This document shows, one piece after another, positions 24,312 through 35,308 of a DNA stretch of 64,000 bases. The notes beneath the pieces were generated by a model that made no database searches, was not told where the DNA came from, and was given only the letters and a program-made list of their open reading frames with translations. Origin of the DNA: an uncultured Candidatus Cenarchaeum sp. (GTDB lineage: Archaea; Thermoproteota; Nitrososphaeria; Nitrososphaerales; Nitrosopumilaceae); contig OY282369.1 in assembly GCA_958295735.1 (NCBI GenBank), positions 1,286,161 through 1,350,160 on the forward strand, given 5' to 3'. Position 1 is the stretch's first letter, and the number at the start of each line of letters is the position of its first letter. The translations under genes and the position numbers were made by a program.

Positions 24312-25496
24312 CTACCGCCCGAGGCCCAGCCGGGACCGCCACGAGCGGCCCCCCGCCCCCTTCGCCGCGGCGCCCCCGTCCCCGCCGAGGCGGTCCAGCA
24401 TCGCGTAGGTTATGGAAAAGCCCCCGCCCACCATCGTGTCGCCGCGTCCCCCGGAGCCGCGCCCTGGGCCGCCGGGCCGGGGCCCTGCCCCCGGCAGGTC
24501 GCGGATCTTCCGGGTCTTGAGCGTGTGCAGGTAGAAGCTCTTGCCGTTCTCCAGCGAGATGGTGGCATCGTCGCTCAGGCCCAGCACCGAGCCCTTCGTG
24601 AAGAACCGGATCTGGCCGCCCCGCTTCAGCTCGAACGAGACGTCGTACGTCATCTTGCTGCCGTACACCATTATCTCCTTGGCCGCGACGCGCACGTCGT
24701 TCTCCATGTTCACCGCTATCACCGTGCGGGCGTCCATGCTCACCGTGTCCGCCACGTCCCCGGCGACGATGCTTCCCCGGGGGGAGAGGAGGCGTGTGCG
24801 GCGCTCCACCGTGACGTACAGCCCGACCTTCCCGTCGGGATCCTGCACCCGGCTCTTGCTGCCGGTGACGTTGCCCACCACGATGTCGCCGTTCTCCGCC
24901 GTGATGCTGGCCCCGTTCTCCACGCGGTACCTGTTCTTCGTGGGGCTGACGAGCTTGAAGTCGCCCCGGGTCAGCGTCAGGCTCGTGGCGTGCTCCGGGG
25001 CGAACGAGGGGCTGTTGACGCTGCCCTGCATGAGGATCGGCCCGTCGTGCACCAGGCTCCCGGCCATCACGTTGCCCTTTATGGCGAGGGCGCCGGGCGG
25101 GCGGGCGGGTCCGCCCACCGAAAACTCCATCTCCCCCAGGGTCTTGGATCCGAACAGGCGGGTGCCGGACGCCCCGCTCCGGGCGAGCGCGGCCGCCCAG
25201 TCCCCCGCCAGCCGCATCTCGCCGGAGATCTCGGCGGCCAGTATGGCGTTGCGCCGCCGCGTCTCCGCCTCGTCGTCGCCCGAGTACACCCTCGAGTTCC
25301 GGAGCCGCTCCTTCTCCGAGTCGGGGTACTTTTTGCCCTGCTTGAGATCCTCGTAGGCCCGCTTGATCCGCTTGAACTGCTCCATGTCCCCGCCGCGGTC
25401 CGAGTGGTGCAGCAGGGCGAGGCGCCGGAACGCCGCCTGGATCTCCCGCGGGGCCGCGCCCTCGGGGACCTGCAGTATGTCGTAGTTGTTCTCCAC
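24312..25496 (-). CDS. J-domain (DnaJ-like) protein with beta-rich C-terminus
   Basis: A 394-residue protein from GTG 25496 (MENNYDILQVPEGAAPREIQ), supported by an ACTAAAAGTAT box about 25-35 bp upstream. Residues 3-55 are a J domain (AFRRLALLHHSDRGGDMEQF), but the invariant HPD tripeptide reads HSD, so stimulation of DnaK may be lost. Residues ~120-360 are repeated short beta-strands (GALAIKGNVMAGSLVHDGPI, GASITAENGDIVVGNV, GSIVAGDVADTVSM) that look like a beta-helix or polymer-forming module. The tail is Gly/Arg-rich. No membrane segment. Confidence 0.82.
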   Translation of the reverse strand: MENNYDILQVPEGAAPREIQAAFRRLALLHHSDRGGDMEQFKRIKRAYEDLKQGKKYPDSEKERLRNSRVYSGDDEAETRRRNAILAAEISGEMRLAGDWAAALARSGASGTRLFGSKTLGEMEFSVGGPARPPGALAIKGNVMAGSLVHDGPILMQGSVNSPSFAPEHATSLTLTRGDFKLVSPTKNRYRVENGASITAENGDIVVGNVTGSKSRVQDPDGKVGLYVTVERRTRLLSPRGSIVAGDVADTVSMDARTVIAVNMENDVRVAAKEIMVYGSKMTYDVSFELKRGGQIRFFTKGSVLGLSDDATISLENGKSFYLHTLKTRKIRDLPGAGPRPGGPGRGSGGRGDTMVGGGFSITYAMLDRLGGDGGAAAKGAGGRSWRSRLGLGR

Positions 25497-25698
25497 CGCG
25501 CCCGTGCGCCCGCGCCATACTTTTAGTTTCCCGCGCGGGTCCGCGGGGGCGGGGTTTTCGGCGCGGGCTGGCGGCCGCGCGGGCCGCGCCCGGCGGGAAG
25601 GAGGGCCGGCCCGCGCGGTTTTTGCCGCGCGCCGCGCGTTTCGTGATGCAATTCGCCGCGGGCGCACGCCTTTTATCCGAAAAAGACGTGACTGATTG

Positions 25699-26664
25699 GT
25701 GGCAAGGACATACTTGGACGAGTACGACAGCCCGGAGGGCTACGCGACGCACTGCCCCATAGAGGCCTGCGGGACGCACCCCGTGATCACCGACGCGGAC
25801 AGGGGCGAGGTCTTCTGCGGCGGATGCGGGCTGGTGCTGCTGCAGAGGATGGAGGAGGCGCACCACGAGGGCCGCCCCGCGGGGGCCGGGGCGGGCCCGC
25901 GGGCCGGCGGCGGGGGCGGCGCGGGCTCGGGCCCCGCGGGCACGCTGGCGATGCACGACAGGGGGCTCTCCACCGTGATCGGGAAGAACGTCGACTCGGG
26001 CGGCCGGTCGATCCCGGCGGACTCTAGGCAGGCCTTCGAGCGCATGCGCGTCTGGGACAAGAGGAGCAGGCCCAAGAAGATCGCCAGCTTCAGCAAGGCG
26101 CTCACCCAGCTCAACGCGATGAAGACCAAGCTGGCCGTGCCGAAGCCTGTGGCGGAGAACGCGGCGTACATCTACCGCAAGGCGGTGGCGGCGGGGCTGA
26201 CCCGCGGCAGGACCATGTCGTCGATGGTCGCCGCATCCCTGTACGCGGCGTGCAGGGAGTCCAACACGCCCAGGACGCTGGACGACGTGGCCGGCGTCGG
26301 CAACGTGGAAAGGAGGATCCTGTCCCGCGACCTGCGCACCCTCGTGGGCCGGCTGGGCCTGCGGCTGGGCCAGTACGACACGGGCTCGTTCGTCGCGAAG
26401 ATAGGCAACAACCTGGGCGTCAAGGAAAAGACGAAGCGCGACGCCGTCGCCATACTGCAAAAGGCGGAGGCGGCCAGGATCACGGCGGGAAAGAACCCCG
26501 TCGCGCAGGCAGCCGCGTCCCTGTACGTGGCCTGCCTGCTCAACGGGGAGGAGATCAGCCAGAGGAGGATCTCCTCCGAGGCGGGGATCAGTTCCGTGAC
26601 CATACGCAACAGGGCCGTCCTGATCAGGAAGACCGTCGCCCTGCCGCCAGGAAAGCCGTACTGA
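25699..26664 (+). CDS. tfb: Transcription initiation factor TFB
   Basis: A TFIIB homologue of about 321 residues. The N-terminal zinc-ribbon region has CPIEACGTHPVITDADRGEV and FCGGCGLVL. A Gly/Ala-rich insert of about 25 residues follows, then the B-reader/linker (LSTVIGKNVDSGGRSI) and two cyclin folds (NAAYIYRKAVAAGLTRGRTM; AQAAASLYVACLLNGEEISQ). The last helices (SEAGISSVTIRNRAVLI) form the BRE-binding HTH. The GTG at 25699 follows a CTTTTATCC box about 23-31 bp upstream. The spacing of the first Cys pair (C-x4-C) is wider than usual. Confidence 0.95.
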   Translation: MARTYLDEYDSPEGYATHCPIEACGTHPVITDADRGEVFCGGCGLVLLQRMEEAHHEGRPAGAGAGPRAGGGGGAGSGPAGTLAMHDRGLSTVIGKNVDSGGRSIPADSRQAFERMRVWDKRSRPKKIASFSKALTQLNAMKTKLAVPKPVAENAAYIYRKAVAAGLTRGRTMSSMVAASLYAACRESNTPRTLDDVAGVGNVERRILSRDLRTLVGRLGLRLGQYDTGSFVAKIGNNLGVKEKTKRDAVAILQKAEAARITAGKNPVAQAAASLYVACLLNGEEISQRRISSEAGISSVTIRNRAVLIRKTVALPPGKPY

Positions 26665-26670
26665 CCGGGG

Positions 26671-27198
26671 CTAGCCGGGCGCGGCGGCCGCCGCCGGCCC
26701 GCCGGGCGGCGGAAGCCGGCCCACGAACCTGTCCGCCTCGTAGATGCCGATCTTGTCGTGCCCCAGCAGGTCGAACTTTTGCAGTATGGTCTCCATGAGG
26801 GCCTCCTCTTCCACCTGCTCGGTGACGAACCACTGGAGGAAGGCGAACGCGGCGTGGTCGCCGTCCTTTTGCGCCACGGCAGCCATGCTGTTGAACGATG
26901 CGGTGACGGCCTGCTCGCTCTTCAGGGCCGCCTTGAAGACGGACTCGAGATCCTTGAACGCGGCGGGAGGCTGCTTTACGGCCGGGATGGTCGCCCCCGC
27001 GCCGATCATGTTGAGGTAGCGGACTATCTTGTTCATGTGGGCCCTCTCCTCGTCCGCCTGCCGGTACAGCATGGATGCCGACCCCTCGTAGCCGGCGAGC
27101 TCGCACCAGGATGCCATCGCGAGGTAGTAGTTGGAGGCGTACGCCTCCATGCCTATCTGGCTCGTCAGCGCTTTCTTCAGCGGCGCGGACATCCTCAT
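26671..27198 (-). CDS. Ferritin
   Basis: A 175-residue four-helix ferritin. Ferroxidase-centre residues are recognisable: GMEAYASNYYLAMASWCELA (first helix Glu/Tyr), ADEERAHMNKIVRYLN (ExxH pair), and WFVTEQVEEEALMETIL (E..EE). It stores iron and limits oxidative damage. ATG 27198 has a GTTTTTAACG box 22-31 bp upstream; ATG 27192 is an alternative. The C-terminus is a Pro/Gly/Ala tail. Confidence 0.92.
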   Translation of the reverse strand: MRMSAPLKKALTSQIGMEAYASNYYLAMASWCELAGYEGSASMLYRQADEERAHMNKIVRYLNMIGAGATIPAVKQPPAAFKDLESVFKAALKSEQAVTASFNSMAAVAQKDGDHAAFAFLQWFVTEQVEEEALMETILQKFDLLGHDKIGIYEADRFVGRLPPPGGPAAAAAPG

Positions 27199-27813
27199 GC
27201 GCCGGCGGGCCCGGCGCGCCGTTAAAAACGCTTCTTCGGGCGGCGGCGCGCATCGCGGCCCAAATTCCGGGCGCGAAAAACCGCCCCGCGGCGCGGGCGC
27301 GGTTGCGAAATAGGCCACCGGGCGGGGCCCCCCGTTCGGGAGCGCGGCGGCGTTTGCGGGGGCCCGGCGAAAGCGCGCGCGGCGCGGCGGCGTTTTCCAA
27401 AGGCGGGCGGGCCGCCGCCGGCCGCAATCCCGGCCGGCGCGGGCGGCCCGTTCCGGCCGCGGTCCGCGCCCGGAGTTGCGCGCCCGGCCCCGCCGCGGGC
27501 GGGCCGCCGGATCTTTTTCCGGGCTTCCCGCCTCCCGCGGGCGGGCCGCCTTATTCGGGGCGGCCGGCCGCGGAGTTTTTGGGCAGCCGGCCTTTTTGCC
27601 CGCCGCCGGGCGCGGGCCCGGCCCCCTCCCCCTCCCCCGTGCCGCGCCCGGCGCGGATCACGCCGCGCGCAATCCCGGAAAGCCGGCAGCCCGCAGTCCC
27701 GCGCGGCGCGCCCGGGGCGCCCGCCGTTTCGGGGGCGGCCTTTCCCTCCCGCGGATGCGCGCGGGCGGCATCGCCTCCGCGCCCGGATCGTTCCCCTTCC
27801 CGCGTGCCCCGCC
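27199..27813. other. 615-bp GC-rich intergenic region, no gene supported
   Basis: It holds the ferritin promoter at its left edge. The rest is low-complexity GC-rich sequence with short repeats such as CGCGGGCGGGCCGCC (near 27492 and 27538). No RBS-, TATA- or codon-like signal points to a gene. The lone frames that run across it are antisense extensions of CDC48. Confidence 0.6.
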
Positions 27814-29991
<2,178 letters not shown>

Positions 29992-30025
29992 TTACTCCAT
30001 CACCATAAAAAGTGGGGCGGAGGCC

Positions 30026-30544
30026 CTAGAGGACCTCCACCGTCTTGCCTTCGGGGTTCCCGCCGGCCAGCCGGAACGACAGCTCCAGGATCCCGTTCTT
30101 GTACGTGGCCCTGGCGCTGTCCCGGTCGACCTTGTGCCTGAGGGGCAGCCTGGCGCGGTACCGCTTTTGGTCCCGCTCGGCGCTGATGCTCACGATAGAG
30201 TCGTCCGAGACGGCGATCTTCACGTCGCCCTTCTCGACCCCCGGCATCTCGGCCACCAGCTTTACGGCCCCCTCCTTTTCGTCGACGATCTCGTCGACGG
30301 AGGGGCGCCTCGCCCCCGATGCCGGGGCGGAGCCCCGGCCGGCGTTGCCGAACTCCCGCACCACCGGCGTCCCGTCGGGGCCCACGGACATCGTGTATCC
30401 GTAGTATAGAGGCCCCGCCGCGCCGCCGGTCGCCCGGCCCGCATCCCAGAGATTTTCCAGCTCCGCGAAGGAGCCGGACAGCCTCCGGAAGAGGCGGTCA
30501 AATTCGTTGTCGTTGTAGTGCATTGTCATATCCACCTGTGCCAT
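30026..30544 (-). CDS. Small heat shock protein (Hsp20/alpha-crystallin)
   Basis: A 172-residue holdase. The alpha-crystallin domain covers residues ~85-170 (AVKLVAEMPGVEKGDVKIAV, DSIVSISAERDQKRYRARLP, ATYKNGILELSFRL). The N-terminal region has FDRLFRRLSGSFAELENLWD, as in thaumarchaeal sHsps. The C-terminal I/L-x-I/L-like motif may be VEVL. The promoter is in the AT-rich region 30545-30612. Confidence 0.93.
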   Translation of the reverse strand: MAQVDMTMHYNDNEFDRLFRRLSGSFAELENLWDAGRATGGAAGPLYYGYTMSVGPDGTPVVREFGNAGRGSAPASGARRPSVDEIVDEKEGAVKLVAEMPGVEKGDVKIAVSDDSIVSISAERDQKRYRARLPLRHKVDRDSARATYKNGILELSFRLAGGNPEGKTVEVL

Positions 30545-30612
30545 GTAATAGATATGACATAATATAAGAATTGCGAATTCATTACACGTCTCGTGACATA
30601 ATATTATTATAC
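30545..30612. promoter_or_regulatory. AT-rich divergent promoter of hsp20 and the ACT-domain gene
   Basis: An island of AT-rich sequence in a very GC-rich genome. GACATAATAT occurs at 30555-30564 and 30594-30603, about 40 bp apart. GAATTGCGAATTC sits between the two copies. The minus strand offers TTATATTATG for hsp20; the plus strand offers ATTATTATAC (30603-30612) for the 30634 start. The doubled box may be a heat-shock operator. Confidence 0.6.
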
Positions 30613-30633
30613 GTGACAGGCGCAGTCGCCCGC

Positions 30634-31308
30634 ATGAGGGGCGCCGCCCCGTCGGTGCCCGCAGCCGTCAGGGAGATAGTGACTGGGAACCGGCCCATAC
30701 GCGACTGCCTGCGGATGGGCCTGATCAACTATACGGCGCTGGCCGCCAGGATCCGGCCGGATGTGGAGGTGCGCCTCGGCGGGCACCCGGTCCCGCTGAA
30801 TACCATAGTGGTGGCGATCAAGAGGCACGCCGACTCCACGCGCGGGGCGGAAGCGGAGGCGCCCGGCGGGCCGGTGCTCAAGGACGCGAGGATAGCGCTG
30901 ACCGACGGCGTGGTGGAGGTGCGCGTGGAGGGGGGCGGGGCCAGGGGGCGGCGCTCGGTGGCCGACCTGCTGGAGAGGTTCTCCGGCGTGGCGGAGGACT
31001 TTGACCTGTTCGGGCTGCCGGGCTCGTTCCGGTTGCTGACCGAGGATCTGGAAGGGGCGCGCCGCGCGGTGCGCTCCATCCCTCACGGGCAGGGGACGCT
31101 CGGGGCTGCCGGGCTGGTGCGCTTGAGGATAACCGTCCCCGCGGAGAGGAGGACGGAGGCGGGCCCGCACGTGGTGGAGCTGCTGCACGGCAGCGGCGTG
31201 GAGTTCGTGGACGCGTACTTTAGCAGGGACGACATGGTGATCACCTTCGAGCGGGAGCACGCGGCGAGGGCGTACGACGCGCTGCGCTCGGCGGCGGCGG
31301 GGCGCTGA
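30634..31308 (+). CDS. ACT-domain-like regulatory protein
   Basis: A 224-residue protein from ATG 30634 (MRGAAPSVPAAVREIVTGNR), chosen because ATTATTATAC lies 22-31 bp upstream. Residues ~20-75 look like a small HTH (IRDCLRMGLINYTALAARIR). Residues ~145-220 resemble an ACT fold (SGVEFVDAYFSRDDMVITFE). It is known to me only as a conserved archaeal type; ligand unknown. It ends two bases before the NDH-2-like gene and is probably co-transcribed with it. Confidence 0.7.
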   Translation: MRGAAPSVPAAVREIVTGNRPIRDCLRMGLINYTALAARIRPDVEVRLGGHPVPLNTIVVAIKRHADSTRGAEAEAPGGPVLKDARIALTDGVVEVRVEGGGARGRRSVADLLERFSGVAEDFDLFGLPGSFRLLTEDLEGARRAVRSIPHGQGTLGAAGLVRLRITVPAERRTEAGPHVVELLHGSGVEFVDAYFSRDDMVITFEREHAARAYDALRSAAAGR

Positions 31309-31310
31309 GC

Positions 31311-32657
31311 ATGCCGGCGAGGCGGCGCAGGAAGAAGGTGCTCGTCCTCGGGGGCGGCTTCGCCGGCGTGGAGTGCGTCCGCCGGCTGGAGGCCAGCCTG
31401 GGGCGGGACGGGGGCGTGGAGATCGTCATGGTGAGCGAGGACAACTTCCTCCTGTTCACCCCCATGCTGCCGCAGGTGGCCTCGGGCACCATAGAGACGC
31501 GGCACATAGTCATGCCGATCAGGACCATATGCGGGGGGGCCACGTTCTACGAGGGGAGGGTGAGGAACATAGACCCGCACGGCAAGATCGTGGACGTGTG
31601 GGGGACCGGCCAGAGGCGCGGCATCTCCATACACTACGACTTCCTGGTGGTGGCGCTGGGCAGCCAGACCAACTTCTTCGGCATGAGCGGCGTGGAAAAG
31701 CACGCGTACACCATGAAGACCCTCAACGACGCCGTGCTGCTGCGCAACAGGGTGGTGGACATGCTGGAGCAGGCCGAGAACGAGACGGATCCCATACGCA
31801 GGAGGGGCCTGCTGACCTTCGTGGTCGTAGGCGGCGGGTTCGCGGGGATAGAGACGGCCGGCGAGCTCATGGACCTGCTGCACGACGCCGCCAAGCACTA
31901 CCCGAACGTGGGCCGCGGCGACGTGAGCGTGTCGGTCCTGGAGGCCATGCCGTCCATACTGCCGGGGTTCAGCGGAAAGCTCGCCGCGTTCGCGCGGCAA
32001 AAGATGTCCGAGAGGGGCATAGACATACGGCTGAACACGGCGGTGTCCGGGTTCGACGGGCGCGAGGTGGAGGTGCGCGGGACCGGGGAGGGGGAAAAGG
32101 AAGGGGGCGTCATCATGACCAACACGCTGGTGTGGACCGCCGGCGTCACGCCCCCCAACACCGTGAAGAGGTCGCTCCTCAAGACCGAGGGCGGCAGGAT
32201 AGTGGTGGACGAGAACCTCGGGGTCCCGGGGTTCGCCGGCGTCTTCGCCGTGGGCGACTGCGCCCTGCTGGCCGACCCGCGCACCGGTAGGCCGTACCCG
32301 CCCACCGCCCAGCTGGCCGAGGCGCAGGCCAAGACGGCCGCGCGCAACCTGCACGCCCTGATGCGGGGCGGCAAGATGTCGCCGTTCTCCTACAAGTCGA
32401 GGGGGCAGATGGCCGTGATAGGAAAGAGGGCAGGGATCGCCTCGCTGTTCGGGTTCAACATAGCGGGCTTTTGGGCGTGGGCACTGTGGAGGAACGTCTA
32501 CCTGTCGAAGATACCGCGGGCGGACAAGAGGATCCGCGTGCTGCTCGACTGGACCATCGACGTGTTCTTCGACAGGGACATAGCGCGGCTGAAGCTCGTC
32601 ACGAAGCCTGCCGAGCTGGAGTACGCGGAGCTCGACGAGGTGGACGACGTCTGGTAG
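31311..32657 (+). CDS. NAD(P)/FAD-dependent oxidoreductase (NDH-2-like)
   Basis: A 448-residue flavoprotein. FAD-binding KVLVLGGGFAGVECVRRLEA comes at the N-terminus. The NAD-binding second dinucleotide fold is TFVVVGGGFAGIETAGELMD (~165-185). The FAD C-terminal motif is GVFAVGDCALLADP (~310). FLVVALGSQTNFFGM is typical of NDH-2. A C-terminal amphipathic region (IAGFWAWALWRNVYLSKIPR) may anchor it to the membrane. It would oxidise NADH and reduce quinone without pumping protons. Confidence 0.9.
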   Translation: MPARRRRKKVLVLGGGFAGVECVRRLEASLGRDGGVEIVMVSEDNFLLFTPMLPQVASGTIETRHIVMPIRTICGGATFYEGRVRNIDPHGKIVDVWGTGQRRGISIHYDFLVVALGSQTNFFGMSGVEKHAYTMKTLNDAVLLRNRVVDMLEQAENETDPIRRRGLLTFVVVGGGFAGIETAGELMDLLHDAAKHYPNVGRGDVSVSVLEAMPSILPGFSGKLAAFARQKMSERGIDIRLNTAVSGFDGREVEVRGTGEGEKEGGVIMTNTLVWTAGVTPPNTVKRSLLKTEGGRIVVDENLGVPGFAGVFAVGDCALLADPRTGRPYPPTAQLAEAQAKTAARNLHALMRGGKMSPFSYKSRGQMAVIGKRAGIASLFGFNIAGFWAWALWRNVYLSKIPRADKRIRVLLDWTIDVFFDRDIARLKLVTKPAELEYAELDEVDDVW

Positions 32658-32714
32658 CGGGCGCGCGGCGCGGGCGGCTGCGGCGGGCGCGGCAGCAGGG
32701 GCCGCGGGCGCCCC

Positions 32715-34235
32715 CTAGTCCCCCGGCCCCCCGGCAACGGCGGACAGCGCCCACACCAGCGGCGCGATCGCGAGCCTGACGGCCGCGCCGAACGCGGGGC
32801 TTTCCCGCTGCATGTCGGCCACGGCCGGCGAGAACGCGTAGTACGCGGCGTTGAAGCCGGCCACGAGCGAGGCGCCCGCCGGGGCCGAGGCCGCGAGGCC
32901 GTCCCTGACCTCGCGCAGCGCCTGCACCTGCGGCGCCAGCTCCGAGCCGTACGCCGCCGTGGCCACCAGGCAGCCGCCGCCCTGCGGGCCCGGCCGGGGG
33001 GGCTCGTCGGGCATCTCGAACGAGGACAGTACCGCCTCGAAGTTGTACAGGCCGTCCTCGAACGAGTCCTCGGGGCTGCTGTACGTCAGGGTGTAGAAGT
33101 TCTCCCCGCCCTCCAGCACGATCTCGCGGAACAGCACCGAGACGTTCTGGCCCGCCACGGGGAAGTGGCTGCGCGCATCCGTGCGGTACGCCTGGATCCC
33201 GCCCCGCTCCTCGCCTTCGGCCGAGAGCACCTCGAGCAGCCCCGCATCGGCCAGCTCGCCGAGCCTCACCGCGTTCTCGGCCACCTTGTCGGGCAGCGCC
33301 GTCCCGTTCCTCGGCTCCACTATCACGGACACGGCGGGCGGGGGGCCGCCGGCGTCCCCGCGCGGCCCGAGCGCCACCACGTCCGGCGTGCCCGGCTCCG
33401 GCTCCGGCCTCTCCTGGACGAGCCACCCCTCGGGGATCTCGAACGCTATGCCGAACTCCTCGCTGGAGTACGAGCCGGACTCGGCCGCGAGCGGGGAGGT
33501 CGAGAGAGCGGGGCCGTCGCCGTCGCCGGTGCGCGCCGGCTCCCCGAGATCCAGCAGGTCCTCCCCGGGCAGGGAGGCGCGGTCCGTCACGTAGGCGCGC
33601 GATATCTCGGCAGGCCCGCGGTCCTCCGGGGCGTCGCTGACCATGACGGGCAGCGCCGCTATGGCGTCGAGCGCCTCCAGGCTGCCGGCGGTGGCCACGC
33701 GGCCGAAGGCCGTGTACTGGCCGTCCAGGAACGAGGAGTCGCGGTGCACTATGAAGAACTGCGAGCCGGCGCTGTCAACGTGGGCCGAGCGGGCCATCGA
33801 GACGATCCCCCGCTCGTGCGCGATCGTGTTGAACTCCGCGGCGACCTCGTGGTCCGGCCCGCCGGTGCCCCACCGGCCCGGCCCGACGCCGCTGTCGGCG
33901 CGGGTGTTGGGATCCCCGCCCTGTATCATGAAGCCCGGTATGATCCTGTGGAATATCGTCCCGTCGTAGAATCCCGACCCCGCCAGCTCGGCGAAGTTGT
34001 CCACGTGGTTCGGCGCGTCGTCGGGAAACAACTCTATGACGATGCTGCCGGCGGCCGTCTCGAGGACTACCATGCGGTCGTCCTGCGCCTGCGCGTGGGA
34101 GGCCTGCGGGGAGAGGAGGGCGGCCGAGGCGGCGGCCAGCAGCGCGAGGGCGAGGATGGGGCGGTTCGTCGCGGGGGCGAGCGGGGCGCCAAATAAAAGC
34201 CAATCTGGAAGCGGGCGGTGCAGACTTACGTCCAA
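32715..34235 (-). CDS. Secreted cyclophilin-type peptidyl-prolyl isomerase with C-terminal extension
   Basis: A protein of up to 506 residues. A hydrophobic signal segment (ILALALLAAASAALLSPQAS) precedes the cyclophilin domain (FAELAGSGFYDGTIFHRIIP, FMIQGGDPNTRADSG, SAGSQFFIVHRDSSFLDGQY). The second half is a beta-rich extracellular domain, then a CFI-box-like motif (GGCLVATAAYGSELAPQVQA) and a C-terminal hydrophobic helix. The only in-frame canonical start upstream of the signal peptide is TTG 34235, but it lies in repeat family B. The best TATA box (TTTTATTTGG, 34190-34199) falls inside that reading frame. The true start is unresolved. Confidence 0.85.
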   Translation of the reverse strand: MDVSLHRPLPDWLLFGAPLAPATNRPILALALLAAASAALLSPQASHAQAQDDRMVVLETAAGSIVIELFPDDAPNHVDNFAELAGSGFYDGTIFHRIIPGFMIQGGDPNTRADSGVGPGRWGTGGPDHEVAAEFNTIAHERGIVSMARSAHVDSAGSQFFIVHRDSSFLDGQYTAFGRVATAGSLEALDAIAALPVMVSDAPEDRGPAEISRAYVTDRASLPGEDLLDLGEPARTGDGDGPALSTSPLAAESGSYSSEEFGIAFEIPEGWLVQERPEPEPGTPDVVALGPRGDAGGPPPAVSVIVEPRNGTALPDKVAENAVRLGELADAGLLEVLSAEGEERGGIQAYRTDARSHFPVAGQNVSVLFREIVLEGGENFYTLTYSSPEDSFEDGLYNFEAVLSSFEMPDEPPRPGPQGGGCLVATAAYGSELAPQVQALREVRDGLAASAPAGASLVAGFNAAYYAFSPAVADMQRESPAFGAAVRLAIAPLVWALSAVAGGPGD

Positions 34236-34308
34236 ACCGAAACCGCGCCTAGCAACGGCAAACCGCCCACCGATCTCACGCTCCGATCACGGTGGACGTG
34301 AGTCCGCA
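34219..34308 (+). repeat. Dispersed repeat, family B, copy 2
   Basis: The best-preserved copy: inverted ends TGCAGACTTACGTCC and GGACGTGAGTCCGCA enclose CAAACCGAAACCGCGCC and CGGCAAACCGCCC. It is about 90 bp long and lies within about 120 bp of a family-A copy. Confidence 0.75.
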
Positions 34309-34411
34309 GCGGGACGTGCCGACTCGCGTCCTCCGCCGGGCCGCGCCCAAAAGCGGCCCCGCGCGGGAGGAAGAGCGGCCTGCCCCGCTCGCCGCGCGGG
34401 GGGAAGAGTGC

Positions 34412-34506
34412 GGGGGCAGCGGCAGCCCCCCCCCCCTTCCGCAGTCACGAATCCAGATCAGCGAGATCGTTTTCACGCCCGTGGTTGCCGGGCACGTGAC
34501 CTCGTA
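34412..34506 (-). repeat. MITE-like repeat, family A, copy 2 (degenerate)
   Basis: On the minus strand it starts TACGAGGTCACGTGCCCGGC, continues with GGGCGTGAAAACGATC and CTGATCTGGATTCGTGACTG, and fades into a C-rich stretch at the far end. No target duplication is visible. Confidence 0.6.
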
Positions 34507-34562
34507 CCCGGCACATTTGCCCCATCGAACGGGCTTGGGAGGGCAAGCCCGTCTCTAACTAC

Positions 34563-35225
34563 ATGATCTCCGTGCGGCATCCGCACCAGACATTCCACAA
34601 CCTGATCTTTAAGCCCGGTCAGACCAGAATCTATCTGTCGTACCCCAGCACGGAGTCTAGGAAGACGCAAGGAGGAATCAAGGAGATCAACCGGCTTAGG
34701 ACCCGGATGCACAAGATCGCCAAGGATCGCGGACTAGTGATCTTTGATCCCGTGACCATGGACGAGACGTGCGTGTAATTGGCCCTGAACCAGCAGGACG
34801 ATCCGGAACATGGCGACGGGGATATCCAAACAGCGGACGGCGTTAGGTGGCCTCTTTGCCTTGAAGACGAGATGGGCGAACCCGTCAAGTTCCCAATACG
34901 GTTGCCGCGCCGCGAGATCGAGGAAGCGGACGGGGGTGTGAGAAACCAGATCGCCGCAAGAGACTACACATTAGTCGACTCTGCCACGCATCTGGTGGTG
35001 TGCCGCCCGTTCTACAACGGGATCCAGTCACAGGGCGCGAGCAAGGAGATCACGAGAGCCAACGACCACATGAAGAAGGTCATAGTGTACCGCCCGCCCG
35101 AAGACGTTCGCGGAACGACCACTTCCCACCCGTTCGAGTCTCTGACCATGACGCACGACTCCGAAGATGCCTTTTTCAGCGATGTTGAGAGGCTCGGCAT
35201 GCACTCAAATTCCTCCACCGCCTAG
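34563..35225 (+). pseudogene. Hypothetical gene split by an in-frame TAA (71 + 148 codons)
   Basis: A continuous frame from ATG 34563 to 35225 is interrupted once, by TAA at 34776-34778; the next codon (TTG 34779) resumes the same frame. The first part reads TRIYLSYPSTESRKTQGGIK ... LVIFDPVTMDETCV. The second reads RDYTLVDSATHLVVCRPFYN and KKVIVYRPPEDV. The pattern (YLSYP, FDP.T.DE, D...VVCRPFY) resembles nucleoside 2-deoxyribosyltransferase-like domains found C-terminal to some archaeal ATPases, so both halves probably belong to one protein. It is less GC-rich than the flanks, suggesting acquisition. It may be a pseudogene or two coupled ORFs. Confidence 0.6.
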
Positions 35226-35308
35226 CCGCGAAATCGGCCGGTGCTACACCAAAGCGCAGTGCGGGTTCGTGCACCTGCCGCCACACACGTGAAAATACAT
35301 TCGTTGGT

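Noticed and set aside
34776-34778. TAA considered as a recoded codon (selenocysteine or pyrrolysine)
   Set aside because: Known archaeal recoding uses TGA or TAG. No SECIS-like or PylRS context is visible, so decay, error or two ORFs is more likely.
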